Below, piece by piece: positions 10,055-22,800 of a DNA stretch of 34,810 nucleotides. Made by a program: the position numbers and the translations under genes. Origin of the DNA: Apostichopus parvimensis. Its lineage: Eukaryota > Echinodermata > Holothuroidea > Aspidochirotida > Stichopodidae. The stretch lies in NCBI GenBank assembly GCA_000934455.1, contig KN886767.1, forward strand, positions 1 through 34,810, read 5' to 3'. The notes beneath the pieces are model-generated. The model worked only from the letters and a program-made list of their open reading frames with translations, searched no databases and was not told the DNA's origin. How positions within the stretch are numbered: the stretch's first letter is position 1; each line of letters begins with the position of its first letter.

Positions 10055-13000
10055 GTAATTTTGAGAAACAAATCAAACTCATGACCAATATAAATATCTA
10101 AATTAGGACATAACAAATGCAGGCGGCAGTAAATGGAAGTTAGAGCATCACTAAACATTATTGAACTTTTTAGCATATTTGGTGGTAATAGTGATGATGT
10201 TTAGTGTATAACATGCATGAAGTTAACAAATTTATACTAATATCATCTTATACCTTTTTTAATTTTATTTGTATTTTACTTATTTAAAGTATATTATTTT
10301 GTTTGCAATGATTTTAATAATCCTATAATAACATTTCATAAACAAAATACCAATAATGAAATCCATTAGCTATAAACTTGTCAGATTTCCAATTCAAGTA
10401 TACCCATATTTGCTTATTTAACTCACAAGATGGGAATATTGAAAAGCCTAGTAATGAACTGATGTGTTTTCTTGTCAGAAAATTCAACTGTTTTATTAAA
10501 GAGAATTGAAGACAAAGTGAAAATCTTGTACAATTCCAAACTACTTCTTTCTCATGGTACCATCTTGAATTGAATATCCAAATGTTTTTCTAGTTCAAAT
10601 GCAATTTGGGATTACAAAATCTACAAAAAATGAAGTTACTGATAAAATGCATGAGGTAATCAACTCCAAAATATTTTATAATTTTCCTAAGTGATAGCCA
10701 ATACGAACGTCTCAATGACATGAACTATACACTATGCTGACAACTTGATTTACAAGCTTTGTCAAGTAAGAGTGCATTTGTTCATAAGAGTTGATTTTAT
10801 TGGGTATTTTGAGATACTTCTGAAAATTCATATCTTTACAGAACAAAGAGCTGTGTGTTATGACCTAATGATGCCGAAAATTTCCAACAATTTTTCAAGC
10901 AATCAATTCCAGCCATCGGAATATCCCTGTAAGATATCACTAAAAATTCCTTGACAAACTAAATTTGCTTTACATTTTTGTCTTTTCAATCAGAATAACA
11001 TTTGGTTTTAATATTAACATAATATCTCTCATGGGATAATTTAGTGTTGAAATTTTGTTTAGCAGTTCTGAAGGCTCTAAACTTTGTCTCACATAGAATA
11101 GTATGGTTTAGTACTGTGTGCAAAAACTACTACACATCCTTGCACTGGTATAACAGTTTGCACATTTTACATAGCATGTTGCTAAGCGATACCCGATAAA
11201 TTATTCCGACTCTCCCAACATAAACATGCATTGGTGCTTAGGGTAATGCCTAAAAGCATGTTTAGTGCAGTATTTCTACAAAGGTCTACCCTAACTTGCA
11301 CCTAAAATACTGGTCTGATGAATGTTTGCATTGTCTTCCGACTTCAAATGTCAAATCAAAACCATCAACCTGTCAATCACACACATTTGAAATGATTAAG
11401 GCTACCCACTTTGCAAAATATCCTTCGGGAAAACAGTACTTTCTGCCTTCTAATGAATAATGTCTTAGCGTAGCACTCATCTCAGTTCTGTTAGCTGCCA
11501 ACACAGCTCGCATTAATAGCTTTGGACCGAGCAAGTTACATTCAAGTGTGACTGTAAGGTAAACAAAGAAGAAAAACTATTTAATGGAATCAGTTATTCG
11601 AAAGTATTCTCTTGTACTATAGTAACTCTGCACATTGGCGATGACAATCTGACAGTTGCCACTGGAATTGGCCATTAAACCATGATGTTTGCTTCAAACT
11701 TTCTAAAACAAGAAAAAGCCTCAATAAACTGTACTGTTCCAAATTATGCAGAGGAAAAAAAGGAAAGGGAAAAAGCAAAAATGAAACACCAATAAGTTGA
11801 ATAAGATCCTTCAATATTCTTGATGGCTGTAACTTCCATTCATCTACTATATTGAATATGCCTGTCACTTATTAATTTAAGGTTGTTAATATTTGTCTCC
11901 AAACTTTCAGCATGCTACAAAAAGGTAATTGCTAGAAGATTTCTAATCTATTTTGTCAGTTAATTTAACCTCAGCAAAGTTTGTCATTGGTGAGGATTAA
12001 ATTAGAGAATGAATTAGGGACAATCTGTGTTCTGATATGCTTTGACAAACCACAGCATAACAAGGGTACCATGTTTGTCCTTGCAGTGAATTGTAAGGTC
12101 ATGGAATTAACAAATAGTTGAAACATTTCCTGTGTCTGAACTTTAGGGAGAGGTATGTTTCAAAAACACTAGTTAATGGTTAGCAAAATGTCATGTGCAA
12201 ACGGTGTTTCAGTGGTTTTCTGGTATGGGTAAAACATCACAGTTTGGGGACAGTTGCAGTGTTTAAAACTGCCAGGAAACCTAAGCTGTGAGATAAGATG
12301 CACAAAAGCACAAGTTAATTGCTCCTTGAATCGTTGATATAAAAAAGGCATTGCACCAAATCCCTTATACAAGATAATGATGTTCACAAAGTAATTACTC
12401 TTTGCCTAAATAGATAATAAAATATGACAAAGAATCATCTAGCTGAGGGCTATACGTACATCACCTCAGTTATCAGTAATAAAGTTGTGCATCAGTTGAT
12501 GTCACCATAGATGAGATAAGGGGATCCAATGAATTTGATAACCCCACGAAATGTTAGACATATTTGGGAATGCTTGGAGAAGTCCTTCCTCAAATGCCAA
12601 AGGCAAGAAACCAGTGAGCTGATAGTGCATAATAAACTGTATCTAACCAAAGTCTTCACAAAATGAAGGAGATAGGCCCCCAGCTGGCCTGGATGTGTAC
12701 TCACCTAGTGCATGCAGCATGCATTTGACATCCGATAACCACATGGGAGAAACTTGCTCAGGCATCTGGTTTAATTAAAGACTATGTCTTTGAGGAGAAG
12801 GGTGACCTGGAAGGAATGATGTCATAGTTCAATATGATCCTTGGATAGGTATAGGCTTGCAGGATCTGTGGCGAAGAGTGTTGATTGAAACAAGCAAGAA
12901 AATACTTCAGGGATTTAAATAATAAAGTTGTTTAGGATTCGTCAATTAAAGTCCATTAAATACCTACGTGCAAAGTAATGAGATCCAAGTGAATGTACTT

Positions 13001-13734
13001 TCTTTGCACATATGGGACTTGAGAGAGACAAACCATGCAATACGAGTTATCATTAAATTTCTTTTTAAAAAAAACTCAAGCAGCTGGTTGCATACTAAAG
13101 AATAAGTTTTCACTATCCATATGCAACCAAATGTTTTGCCATCTGACTAAATAATGCTCTCTTTATAGCAATAATTAAATTCAAAGATGAATAAACATGC
13201 AAATAAGACAGGAAAATGGTTTGATTTGTTTCCCATATATGTGACATATCTATTGCATGCTCAACCTTCATCAGATGCACACATATAATCTTTAGATTGC
13301 TACTTTATTCTAATATAAGGGCGGGTGTCCAAAACAATATCATGATTTCATTAACATGTGCATGGCTACTATCTTTGACCATCCACTACATGTATTTTGT
13401 TTAATCAAGTTTATTAGCATCTGCTAATATAAATTTGGTGCCATGTTTAGGGTTTTAAATCAGTATTTGGAGCAGACAAATATTAAGGTATCTTTTGATG
13501 TTGGATTTGTTTGAAAAACACTGAAAAATCAATATGAAAAATTTATGCAGATTTTACATTGACACCAAAATATAGAGTGCAAGTTTTCAGAAACTCGTTT
13601 GTATACAGAGCATCTATTTTTATTCAACATGACACTTTAAATGACTTGATTTGATGTAATTTGTATAGTTTCCACAATTTTTATCCCTAATTGGGTTACT
13701 GTTTCCTAACTTTTATACATTTTATGAATGCACA

Positions 13735-13830
13735 TAACATTTTATTTATTTTATTTATTATACTCACCATTTTCCTATTTATGAACTGTATTTTATGCAA
13801 TTTATACTGGAATAAACGAAACGAAACAGC
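13735..13830 (+). repeat. Possible LINE 3'-end fragment
   Basis: An AT-rich stretch ends in TTTATACTGGAATAAACGAA followed by ACGAAACAG. In my experience such ends resemble the 3' termini of CR1-like LINEs in invertebrates. No reverse-transcriptase remnant is readable upstream, so this rests on the tail alone. Confidence 0.25.
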
Positions 13831-14244
13831 TAGCAGGTATGTGACATTAAAATTAGCAGAACAGAGGGAAGTGGGAATATGAGTCAATTTCTGCTGTCGT
13901 CAAATGCCGCCTTTTCGTAGATCTACTTTTTCAAGCTATGAGCACAAAATTGTAGTTCCAGCAATCAAATTTGTCACATTCTATCTTCCATACAAATCAT
14001 GTGTGTATCTGCTGTTGGTAAATTAAGAATCACTGCATGGCCAAAGTTAGCACCATGCAGGGTTGTCTAAAATTACAATGGGTGGACGAAAATAGCCCAG
14101 ATACATGTCATAAAGTATTTATAAAGTATAAAGTATTAACAAAAACCTTGTTAGATTATACAAGTGGTAAATTTAATACTTTCTCTTGCCTCACCTGGGC
14201 AAATTTCAATTACTAAAAAGGGTGTGCTTAAGTGGTATAAGAAA

Positions 14245-14280
14245 CACCACCCCCCCCCCCACACACACCACAACCCAATA
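14245..14280. repeat. C-rich / CA low-complexity tract
   Basis: A run CACCACCCCCCCCCCACACA continues as ACACCACAACCC. Confidence 0.7.
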
Positions 14281-14705
14281 TCCCCAACTGTTAACTTCAT
14301 ATACTATTTTTGATGTTACTGTTAGTGTTGTTACACTGTAATTGTTAGGCCCCAACTGATACAGTAGTTGCGACAATATTACCACGCTAGGCCTAGGTGT
14401 CTATCCTCAATATGAAGATATAGACAGAGTAAGGACAATCCTAATTTAAAGTTAACAAGTATGCAGCTAACAATCATTTGCACCTGCACGCCTTTCCAAT
14501 AACAATGAAAAGAGGGCAATCCACGAAGTTGCATATCCCATCGCCAGCAATCACTGATTTCAAATGAACTAATTTATTATTAGCTATGAATCTGGTAATC
14601 GGACGAAAGTACTACTGGACATTTTCATTCAATGTATGTGATGGTTCTATGCCAATACAATGTTTCCCATCGGAGTTAGAAAGCAACAACAACAAAAACT
14701 TTTAA

Positions 14706-14920
14706 TAAAATTTGACCTCTGACCTTTGGCTCCGGTGGTCTGCGAGACACAGGCTGGATTGACCCTGTGCTACCTTCCCACCAAGTTTGAAGGAAATCGG
14801 TCGTTTAGGAGTTTTTGACACTCACCCACGTGCACCCACCAGACACGTTTTGGCCCCGCCCTCAGTCATGGACTTCCGGTCATCTGGGTACCCCACAAAG
14901 GTGACCCCAAGAGTATAACT
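14706..14920. repeat. Probable interspersed repeat fragment
   Basis: This GC-richer block contains TGACCTCTGACCTTTGGCTC and then CCCACCAAGTTTGAAGGAAA plus TCGGTC. That phrasing is typical of short interspersed repeats in marine invertebrate genomes. It stands out in composition from its AT-rich flanks. I cannot name a family. Confidence 0.35.
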
Positions 14921-15536
14921 ACTCAGGAAAATTAACAATTATACCATGGCAACTGTTGCTACCGCAACTGACATAGCTGTATAAAGAGTTAACTGGCAAA
15001 GGAACTGCATGGATCTTGTATATTTCAGCAAAAAGAATGCTAGGGAATAAATCGATAACTAAATTTCTTGTTTCACATACCCAGCTCATAATCCGTCTAA
15101 ATTTCGCAGATATTTATCAAAACTGTCAACAGTTTATGCACGTGGACCTACTTAATTACTGCCGTTCTAATCAAGGAAGTTGATATTTTGCCAAAAGTTT
15201 AAATTTCGAGGAATTAATCCAAATTTCAATATGATAAAAAGCTAATTTCGAGGACTTGATATAATGGAACGCTTGGGATACATTAATTAGTCGATATTTC
15301 GAAGAAAACGTCGATGCTTAAAACGCCAACAGTTTTAGATAAGAAGTCATACAGTTTGATATAAATAAAAAGTTTCTAGTAAAAAGTCAGAATTAAATAA
15401 TAATAAAATAAACTATAATTTTGAGATAAATACTTTTGATATTTGCATATTAAAAGTAAAAAGAAGAAAATATAAATTCCAAAGTTCCACTGACTGATTT
15501 ATGGTGTATGGCATAAACCATGCATTATGGTGGGGC

Positions 15537-15722
15537 CATTAGCGGATCCAAATTTATTACGAAAGAGGTTACGTGTGGGTGTGTGGTCGTTGTTGAGTGC
15601 GATACCCATGGTTTTGGGGCATCCTCCCCCAGAAAAAGCTTAGGCGTCAAATGGCCGGTAAAATTTCATATAAATTCCATTAATCTTACATAAAGGGGTA
15701 CAAGGACTGCACTAACATGCGC
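15537..15722 (+). mobile_element. hAT-like transposon end fragment
   Basis: CATTAGCGGATCCAAATTTA resembles the CAGTGGCGGATCC-type termini of hAT elements. It is followed by CATCCTCCCCCAGAAAAAGC, a phrase common in decayed elements. The fragment abuts the complete-looking hAT insertion that begins at 15731, which suggests nesting. Confidence 0.4.
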
Positions 15723-16370
15723 GGGTCCATCATGGGCGGAGAAACAGGGGGGGTTGGGGGGGTTTTAACCCCCCCACTTTTTGAAGAGGGGGGGTTGGCC
15801 CACACAATCAACCCCCCCTAGTTTTTGCCAGTAATGTTCTGTTATAGCCTATGTTATGTGCTCCAAATGGCATAATAAATCAAATTATTAAATTTGAAAT
15901 TGTTAAAGTCATTTAAACCTTTTACCTGGTAGGCTACATCAACAATTAACGACCGAAAACCAAGTTAGAATTGACCCACACATTATTTCTAGCCCCTTTC
16001 CCCCACCTTGCGCATTGAAACTTGTAGCTCATAGCGCTAACTTCACCCCACAACAGACATACACAAAATAACGTTTTGTTGCTGTTGAATAGCTTTGGAA
16101 CTGTATACACTTGCCAACTACAACGAGGTGAAGGAAGGAAAAGAAAAGAAGAAAGAGAGAAAAGGAGAAAAGGATGGAGTAGAAAATACGGCAAGAAAAA
16201 GGGAAGAGGAAGAGGAACAGTGACAAAATTATTCGAATTTGTAAAGCAAACAGCAGATATCACATCACATCAGTGGGTATAAAAATGGCGTTCCACGATA
16301 AACAGCCTCCAAACCATGGGCGCAGATCCTGGTGAGGACAGCGGGACGCGTCCCCACCAACTTTTTCAGT

Positions 16371-16645
16371 NNNNNNNNNNNNNNNNNNNNNNNNNNNNNN
16401 NNNNNNNNNNNNNNNNNNNNNNNNNNNNNNNNNNNNNNNNNNNNNNNNNNNNNNNNNNNNNNNNNNNNNNNNNNNNNNNNNNNNNNNNNNNNNNNNNNNN
16501 NNNNNNNNNNNNNNNNNNNNNNNNNNNNNNNNNNNNNNNNNNNNNNNNNNNNNNNNNNNNNNNNNNNNNNNNNNNNNNNNNNNNNNNNNNNNNNNNNNNN
16601 NNNNNNNNNNNNNNNNNNNNNNNNNNNNNNNNNNNNNNNNNNNNN
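16371..16645. other. Assembly gap (275 N)
   Basis: The bases are unknown. Open frames that cross it are artefacts. It lies inside the hAT element, next to a long palindrome. Confidence 0.98.
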
Positions 16646-16650
16646 CTGGG

Positions 16651-16707
16651 AGAATTTTTTTGCAAATATTGCCTCCCAGTGGGAGGCAATATTTGCAAAA
16701 CAATTCT
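16651..16707. repeat. 28-bp near-perfect palindrome at the gap edge
   Basis: The left arm 16651-16678 (ends ATATTGCCTCCCA) and the right arm 16680-16707 (starts TGGGAGGCAATAT) are reverse complements with one mismatch and a one-base loop at 16679. It is either a real hairpin in the element or a product of assembly. Confidence 0.85.
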
Positions 16708-16835
16708 TGTGCACTTCGCGCCAACTTATGGTGGCGCCCCACTTAGATAGTGAGCCAGCAGTTATGACTTTTTATTTCATCAATGGCCTGCAACCCCCCC
16801 ACTTCTGACAAGAAATCTCCGCCACTGGGGTCCAT

Positions 16836-19730
16836 CATTGGCCAATATTGGAAAACATGGCCCGCATAGAAAAAAATAAGAATTGTGTAGTTATTGTTTT
16901 CATCAAATAGGAATTTAGAGAGCATAACGTATCTGCCGTTGTAATTCTGCAAACTAAGACTGAACAATGTTCTCAACAATGGTAGACCATACTATCATTT
17001 TACAAAATAGTAAACCTCGCTTCGCACTTATCAGTAACTTTTATTCCGATGTGGAAATAGTTGTTCATGCTAAAGAACATTTTCTACAAAATACATCAAA
17101 TGACTTAGGCGTCACTTGAGTTTAAAGCCTTCAGCTACGGTATACCTGTATTTATCCTACTGCATGCATTTAATGTCTTTTTAAAAGACACCAGACATAC
17201 ATTATAAGCACTAGGACGTCGGTTGTGGGGTACAAAAGCGGGATGATAACATTCAAGGCTACTTCAGCTGTTCCATGGTCCAAGGACTTGTATATAACAT
17301 GGTCCGTTTAGTTGAACCTATATGAACCTAATTATAGGTTAAAATAATGGCAATACTTAGGTCAAGTGAAATCGGCTCGAGAAAAGGGTATGAATAACAT
17401 TAACGGATATTTAATATATCTAAATAGTTATAAGGAATTTCACATATTTTTGATATGGTCTGATAAAGTTGGTATTTAGGATTCATTGAAACTGAAAGGG
17501 CCATTATATTTGTAAAGGTCAACACGTATTTGTACGGTCATTCCAATTAAGGGATAGGTGCATATAGACGCCAATATACGAAAAGGTATTCATGTATCGG
17601 AAGGGCGTAAACCCGGTACTTATAGTGGCTCCAAGGGCCCCAGCAGCATTGCCCACGTACTTTGTCAATTCAACACCTATTACATGCAAATAAAATTTAA
17701 AAAATTCCCCAAGGAAACACTTTCGACCTAAATTTCCAATGGTTGCCCAAATGATATACATATACGAACTTTATAAAGCCATATAACGGTGTTGAATTGG
17801 AGACTTAGGGGCCGGAAAACATGCAATCCCTCGAGGAGCTGGGACTCAGGAAATGTTTCGAAATTTAATCGTGTGCATAGTGAATATATAGGGCCCCTGA
17901 TTTAACCAAACAAACAAGAAATGCCTTTGCGCATGTTGTCTATGCAGGGATGTTGGACTTTGAGTACTGGGATTCTACCTTTAAAAGTGCTTTAACCTCT
18001 ACTGAATAGCCTTGGGATGACTCAGTCACGTATAACCACCACCATGTACGTCATGTTGCCATGTATTACTAATTCATGCCAAGCAGTCCGACTGTTTGAA
18101 CCAACGTTAGGCTATTGCCGAAAACGTCTCACCTGAAAATAAAGCACATTCTTCTCATGAAGAGAAGTTTGATTATAAATGAGTCAATGTCAAATTTCAG
18201 GTAAATAGTGTGGAGGAGCTGCTCATACTAGTAGGAGGTGAGATTTTAAATTATAAACAACTTGGTGGGATGGGCTCTGTATTGAACAACATCATTGAAG
18301 TGCCATAGCCTAAAGTAGGCCTAGCCTAACGCAGACTAAGGCCTGATGTGGTCAAAACTCTTGTGTCAGACTACAAATGGCCCGCGACCCCAACGTATGC
18401 CACACAGAATTCCTACATAAAGGAAAAGACAAGAAAGATGTTTATTGGCGGTGGAGTCTACCATACTAATCGAAAAGAGGTAGACCTAGGCCTATAAGTA
18501 ACAACATGTTATGAGCCTAGGCTAGACCCAGATTTGTCATTTACTGTATTTGGCTGATAAGGAAATCTGGTTTGGCAACTTCAGCCAATTACATTGGTAG
18601 GCTAACTCTGGTCAATTAAGGAACACAGATTGCAGCTGATGTAAGCCTTGTATAACAAGAATGCTCTGTCAACAAGAATGCTCAAGAATGAAGTACTCAA
18701 GAAGAATGTTCAAGAAGAATGAAGAATGTTCAAGAACAAGATTGCTCTGTCAACATTTTCTAGTTTGTTACAAAATTGTGAGAAAAGTATAATCACTTTC
18801 TCAAATAGGCCTGACAGTTGGGCTATCTGATCAATCTGAAAATGAAATGCAATGCTCAGAGTGTGGCATTTCTGAAATCAGAAGCGCAAAATTGTTCATG
18901 CTTGGGTTAGCCTAACCTCACTTTGGCCGTTCTATCGTCTTGACATCTTGCAGTTCTTTGAAATGTAAATACTTGTTGTCATTCTTTAGTTTAAGGCTTT
19001 AATTCAAATATAGCCTAAATATTTTGTAGCATATACCTTGGAGTGAGTCAGCCTAGGTAACTGGTTGGTTTCTTCCAAGGGAGGGCTCAAACTGTGCCTA
19101 TGCTAAATTTTGGGTAGGTTTTAGTCAAAATGTCAGCAAATATTGTTATGAAAAACATACCGCCTCTCCCGCCCCCCTTTATACTTAGTCGATTAGTTTT
19201 TTGTGAGTACTCTGCTCCGAATTGTTACTGATCCCTCGCCTAGTTTAAGTCTCTAGTTAGCAAGGTCTATGCACTGTGAGTTATTACACATATATTACTG
19301 ATTATCTGGTACTTGTGGCTCAGTAGACTTGAGTACTAATGATTGCAGATTGGAGCATAAACAGGTGTCTCTGAACAAATTAAGAGTGAGTATTAATTGA
19401 TGTGGTGAATCGCTTCATAAATTTCTCTTCTTGAGCAAATGGTTGCACTCAGTGTTTCATTCCATTTACTTATTTACTATGAGTGAAGAAAAAGGACAAG
19501 CTTAAGTGAAAGTGTAACTTCAATACAAAAGAAGAAGTACAAAAAAAAAATGTTTGGGCTTATAGAACTTAACCGAACCTGTAAGCTTTCAGAAAGTGAG
19601 AAAGGAAGTTACCTGTAACTTGTATAGAAAAATTCAGTTTTATATTCCAGAGCAACACCCACCCAAATGTAAATCCTTTATAAGTGCTGTAACTTAACTG
19701 TTGATTATTGTATCTTCATCTTTCTTGTAG
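16836..19730. other. Upstream flank of SLC35F5, no coding gene seen
   Basis: The interval should contain the SLC35F5 promoter and at least one untranslated exon, because the start-codon exon opens with a splice acceptor. CpG is somewhat more frequent near 17520-17620 and 17820-18130. I cannot place the transcription start. AGGCCTAGGCC-like strings are frequent at 18300-18560. Confidence 0.45.
18655..18755. repeat. CAAGAATG low-complexity repeat between 13-bp direct repeats
   Basis: TGCTCTGTCAACA occurs at 18662-18674 and 18743-18755. Between them CAAGAATG and CAAGAAGAATG units repeat irregularly. Confidence 0.7.
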
Positions 19731-19744
19731 GTTAACCTGACAGG

Positions 19745-19849
19745 ATGAGTTTGACCAGCGGCCTGCCTCCTCATAGAAGATTGTTCTTGGGGTTCTGTCT
19801 TCTATTGATTGTGGTCATCATTTGGGTGATCTCAGGAGAACTGACCATG
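19745..19849 (+). CDS. SLC35F5: SLC35F5 coding exon 1
   Basis: This exon encodes residues 1-35: a short basic head (PPHRR) and TM1. The acceptor TTTCTTGTAG|GTTAACC starts the exon at 19731, so 14 bases are 5' UTR. The donor is ACCATG|GTGAGA. It ends in phase 0. Confidence 0.92.
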
Positions 19850-22800
19850 GTGAGACATTTTGTTTAAGATTTATCGTTACTGTGAAGCTGAGGAGGGGAC
19901 ACAAACAACCATGAAGTCCTGTGAAAATTTTAATCTGTAATATGCAAATGTCAGTGTGATACTCAATTTGGTCATACCAAACTTAATTATATACAAAAAG
20001 AAAGCAAAACTTGATTCAGTCTGCTTTGATGTAACCTGTGGTAAGCACTATACCTTCAGCTTAGGTTGAAAGAGAAGGATGCAAGTGTGTTCACATTTCT
20101 TCTGTTATTTTTATCCCCTTTCTTAGTCCATCTTCAAAGATTTTAATTACGTGAACAACAAGCCATTTTTTGCCACCTACTTTGAGACATCCCTTTTTAT
20201 GTTATACCTTGTGGGCTTTGTATTTTGGAAACCATGGAGACGCCAGTGTTTGGATTGTTTCAACAGACCGAAGTCATTGGTAAGTAATATGTACACAGTT
20301 TTAATGAAGACACAAACCATGTCATCATATTGGTGTGTTTGGTAGAGATAAGTGCCATGAACATCTTCCCCAAACAGCTACGTTAAATCTTATCCCATTT
20401 GCAACGTATCACAGATTTAATGCTTTTACACATGTATATGACATCATCAAGCCACACGTTCTTCATGTTTCTTATGTTTTTATTTATTTATTACAATGTT
20501 TATTTTCTGTAATGGAGATGGGTTTTGACAATACTGAATCTAATATATTGAATATAAAATACTGAATCTGAAGCTGCTGATATGATCTATTGATGGCATT
20601 GGTATATCAGTGTCAACACTGTTAACATTTTAACTTGAAAATATGAAAAACTAAAACACAGATAAAGAAAAGGTTTCAGGTCCTAGTGGCACTTATGATA
20701 TATCTTGGATATCTCCCAAGCAGAACAAGGTACTTCTTATCTGTAAGATGTGAAGGCGGGAGGGAAGGGGGTGGGGGTTATTTGTTACAAAGATGTCATA
20801 TAAGCCAGAGAATATGGTTGGGTTTTGCTCTGAAGTCATTAATTTCTGAGCTTTATCACTGAAAACTGCAAGCAAAACTTTACTTTGATAAAAGTTTATG
20901 TGATTTTGTTATGTGTTCTCATTTCCTATTTCTCCAGCCTTTCTCATTATCTGATTCCAGTGATGATGAGGAAGCCCCAGACATTCCGCCGACAGAACCA
21001 CTTCTGGTAAGAAACTGGTTTTCTCTATAATTTAAATTCAAATATGGCTGTAAATATTAAAGCACTGTTTGTCATTTGACCATAATAAATTGCAAATGCT
21101 GTCAAAAAATATTTTACATTTGTTATATCAGGAAAATGAACATGATAGACTTCTTTCATTATTGCTTTAGTGTCTCACTGATGTTTTGCTGTCGATAATA
21201 GTCATTTACTATATTTGATTTGTCTAACTTTGTGAATGCCACACCTGGTTGTGGTTTCACACAAATTCACTAATTTATGTAACATTTCGACAACTACAAA
21301 ATTGTGTCAAAACTTGTCGCTTTCTTCTTTCTCCACATTTATTAAGTCTAAAGAAGTTTTAATATTCATTCATCAATGTTTGGTCAGATGCCAATTACCG
21401 GCAACCCTTTTCAAAGCACTTCAAATACATTCGTGTTTTCCTGTCGATGTCTTTGAGATCACAACAGTGATGAACCTTTTCATCAGTTTTGAAGATTACA
21501 GTGTTAAAGGCTTTGCTGTTTGTATTTGGTTTTAATTTATTTGTTCCTTCCCAGAGTGATCCATTGTACGTACCTGTCAAGTTTGACGAAAGTGACAAAG
21601 AAGATTACATGGAAACAGAAAATCCAGGTAGCTATATATATGACTTGAAATCACTTTCAAGCATCTACTCCTTGTTGTATCATCTCTAAGTAACCTTTCC
21701 GGCCATATCCCTTATTCTATTTCTTTCGAGTTTTTGTCAGTTTCTTACGATTTGGTGTCAGTATTCACATGTCAAATATGGACAATTTGAGAATAAGGAA
21801 TTAAGTTTTCAAAGTCGGAGTTTGATTCAGGTTTCAAATTGTTGCAAACATAACCTGCTCATAACTCTTAGTTATATGGAACATAGAATTTGATGTTAAT
21901 CTTGTTTCTTTTCCGTCCTTTGCAGATTCTCAGGTTCATGTCAGATTTAGTAATTTAATGGAAGTGAGACATTTAGCAGGTAAATCTCCTTTACTTTTTT
22001 ATGGTGCTGCTGTATAAAAGTAGAAACCATTGATGTCTTTGTAACAACTCATTGACCTGGATGCTGAATGAAGCTTTTGTTTCAGATTTACTAAGTTGTA
22101 TATATAATATCAATATATACAAAAGAATGGTATGGTTTTATGTTCCAGTTTTGTAGCAATTCATTTATGCAGAAAGAGTTAAGTGAGTAAGATCTGACAA
22201 ACATTCTGATATTTTCATATTTGTTTTCTGGTCAGACTGCCAAGCAGATGAAGCTATGTTAGCACGGATGTCTTACCAGGCCACCCAGGCTGCTAAGGTG
22301 TCCATCATAGAATCTTATAAGTGGACTGTAACAGATGTCGCAAAAATTAGCTTTATGTTTTGTATGGTGGTGAGTACTGGAAACTTTTGTAGCATGTTAT
22401 GTAATTAATTGGAAATTTACTTTAAGAAATGGTATTTTACTTCAATAATCACACCTAAAGAAGTGGTATTTTACTTCAAAATCACACCTAAAATCTTTAT
22501 AGCCCTGTAACAATATACAAACATGTACATTTTACATAGACGTGTACAGTAGACAATTCACATATGGTTTTTTGCCTTAAAGGCATTGAAGACTCGCGCA
22601 CAAAGAAACGTCTGATGCCGCTAATCTGACCTAGTTTCAGAAGAGGTGTAACAGAAGTGTTAGACACCACCATCGATCCCAGAAAATACACACACAGTTT
22701 GCTACTGTCGGTAATTAGACACTAGTGTACAGTCAATACATGCAGCTACGGTCAATACCCACAACACAGTGTACATAGCAGCGATGGACATCTCAGGTCT

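Larger units (their letters stand above)
7585..15530. other. Intergenic interval, no confident gene
   Basis: About 8 kb between the telokin-like start and the hAT cluster. Apart from the listed repeats I see AT-rich sequence with short incidental frames. The part just above 7584 should contain the telokin-like 5' UTR and promoter. A possible small minus-strand exon (9628-9753) is listed as a finding. Confidence 0.5.
15731..16827. mobile_element. hAT-type element with 8-bp target duplication (contains gap)
   Basis: The left end reads CATGGGCGGAGA (15731-15742). The right end read on the minus strand is CAGTGGCGGAGA (16827-16816), matching at 10 of 12 positions. GGGTCCAT lies immediately outside both ends (15723-15730 and 16828-16835), a perfect 8-bp duplication, the length typical of hAT. 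Subterminal G and C runs (15747-15830) can pair as hairpins. The interior has a purine-rich tract (16130-16215), a further hAT-like end CATGGGCGCAGATCCTGGTG at 16314 and the N gap. No transposase is readable, so it is probably non-autonomous or a nested composite. Confidence 0.75.
20280..22235 (+). other. SLC35F5 introns 2-5, no embedded gene
   Basis: The introns are 20280-20937, 21007-21554, 21628-21925 and 21980-22235, separated by the listed exons. They are AT-rich and hold only incidental frames. A small G-rich block lies near 20755-20780. I recognise no transposon in them. Confidence 0.6.

Noticed and set aside
12705-12770. Possible minus-strand exon between an AACCAG acceptor and a CTAG|GTGAGT donor
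   Set aside because: It is open for only 61 bases and encodes MPEQVSPMWLSDVKCMLHAL, which I cannot relate to any family. The acceptor lacks a pyrimidine tract.
15946-16282. Basic Lys/Arg/Glu-rich frame on plus and Leu/Phe-rich frames on minus as possible transposase pieces
   Set aside because: The residues come from a purine-rich tract (GAAGGAAGGAAAAGAAAAGA). No zinc finger, catalytic or dimerisation motif is readable.
16260-16808. Open frames of 110-160 residues on both strands across the gap
   Set aside because: Most of each frame is unknown bases. Openness is an artefact of N, and the ends are palindrome and transposon sequence.
20127-20345. A separate small gene [14 protein letters not shown]...
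   Set aside because: It is SLC35F5 exon 2 read past its donor (TTG|GTAAGT) into intron 2. The spliced model explains it fully.
22497-22691. Minus-strand frame similar to one at 25799-25981
   Set aside because: The similarity exists because both lie in copies of the same MITE. The frames are broken differently and have no known domain.
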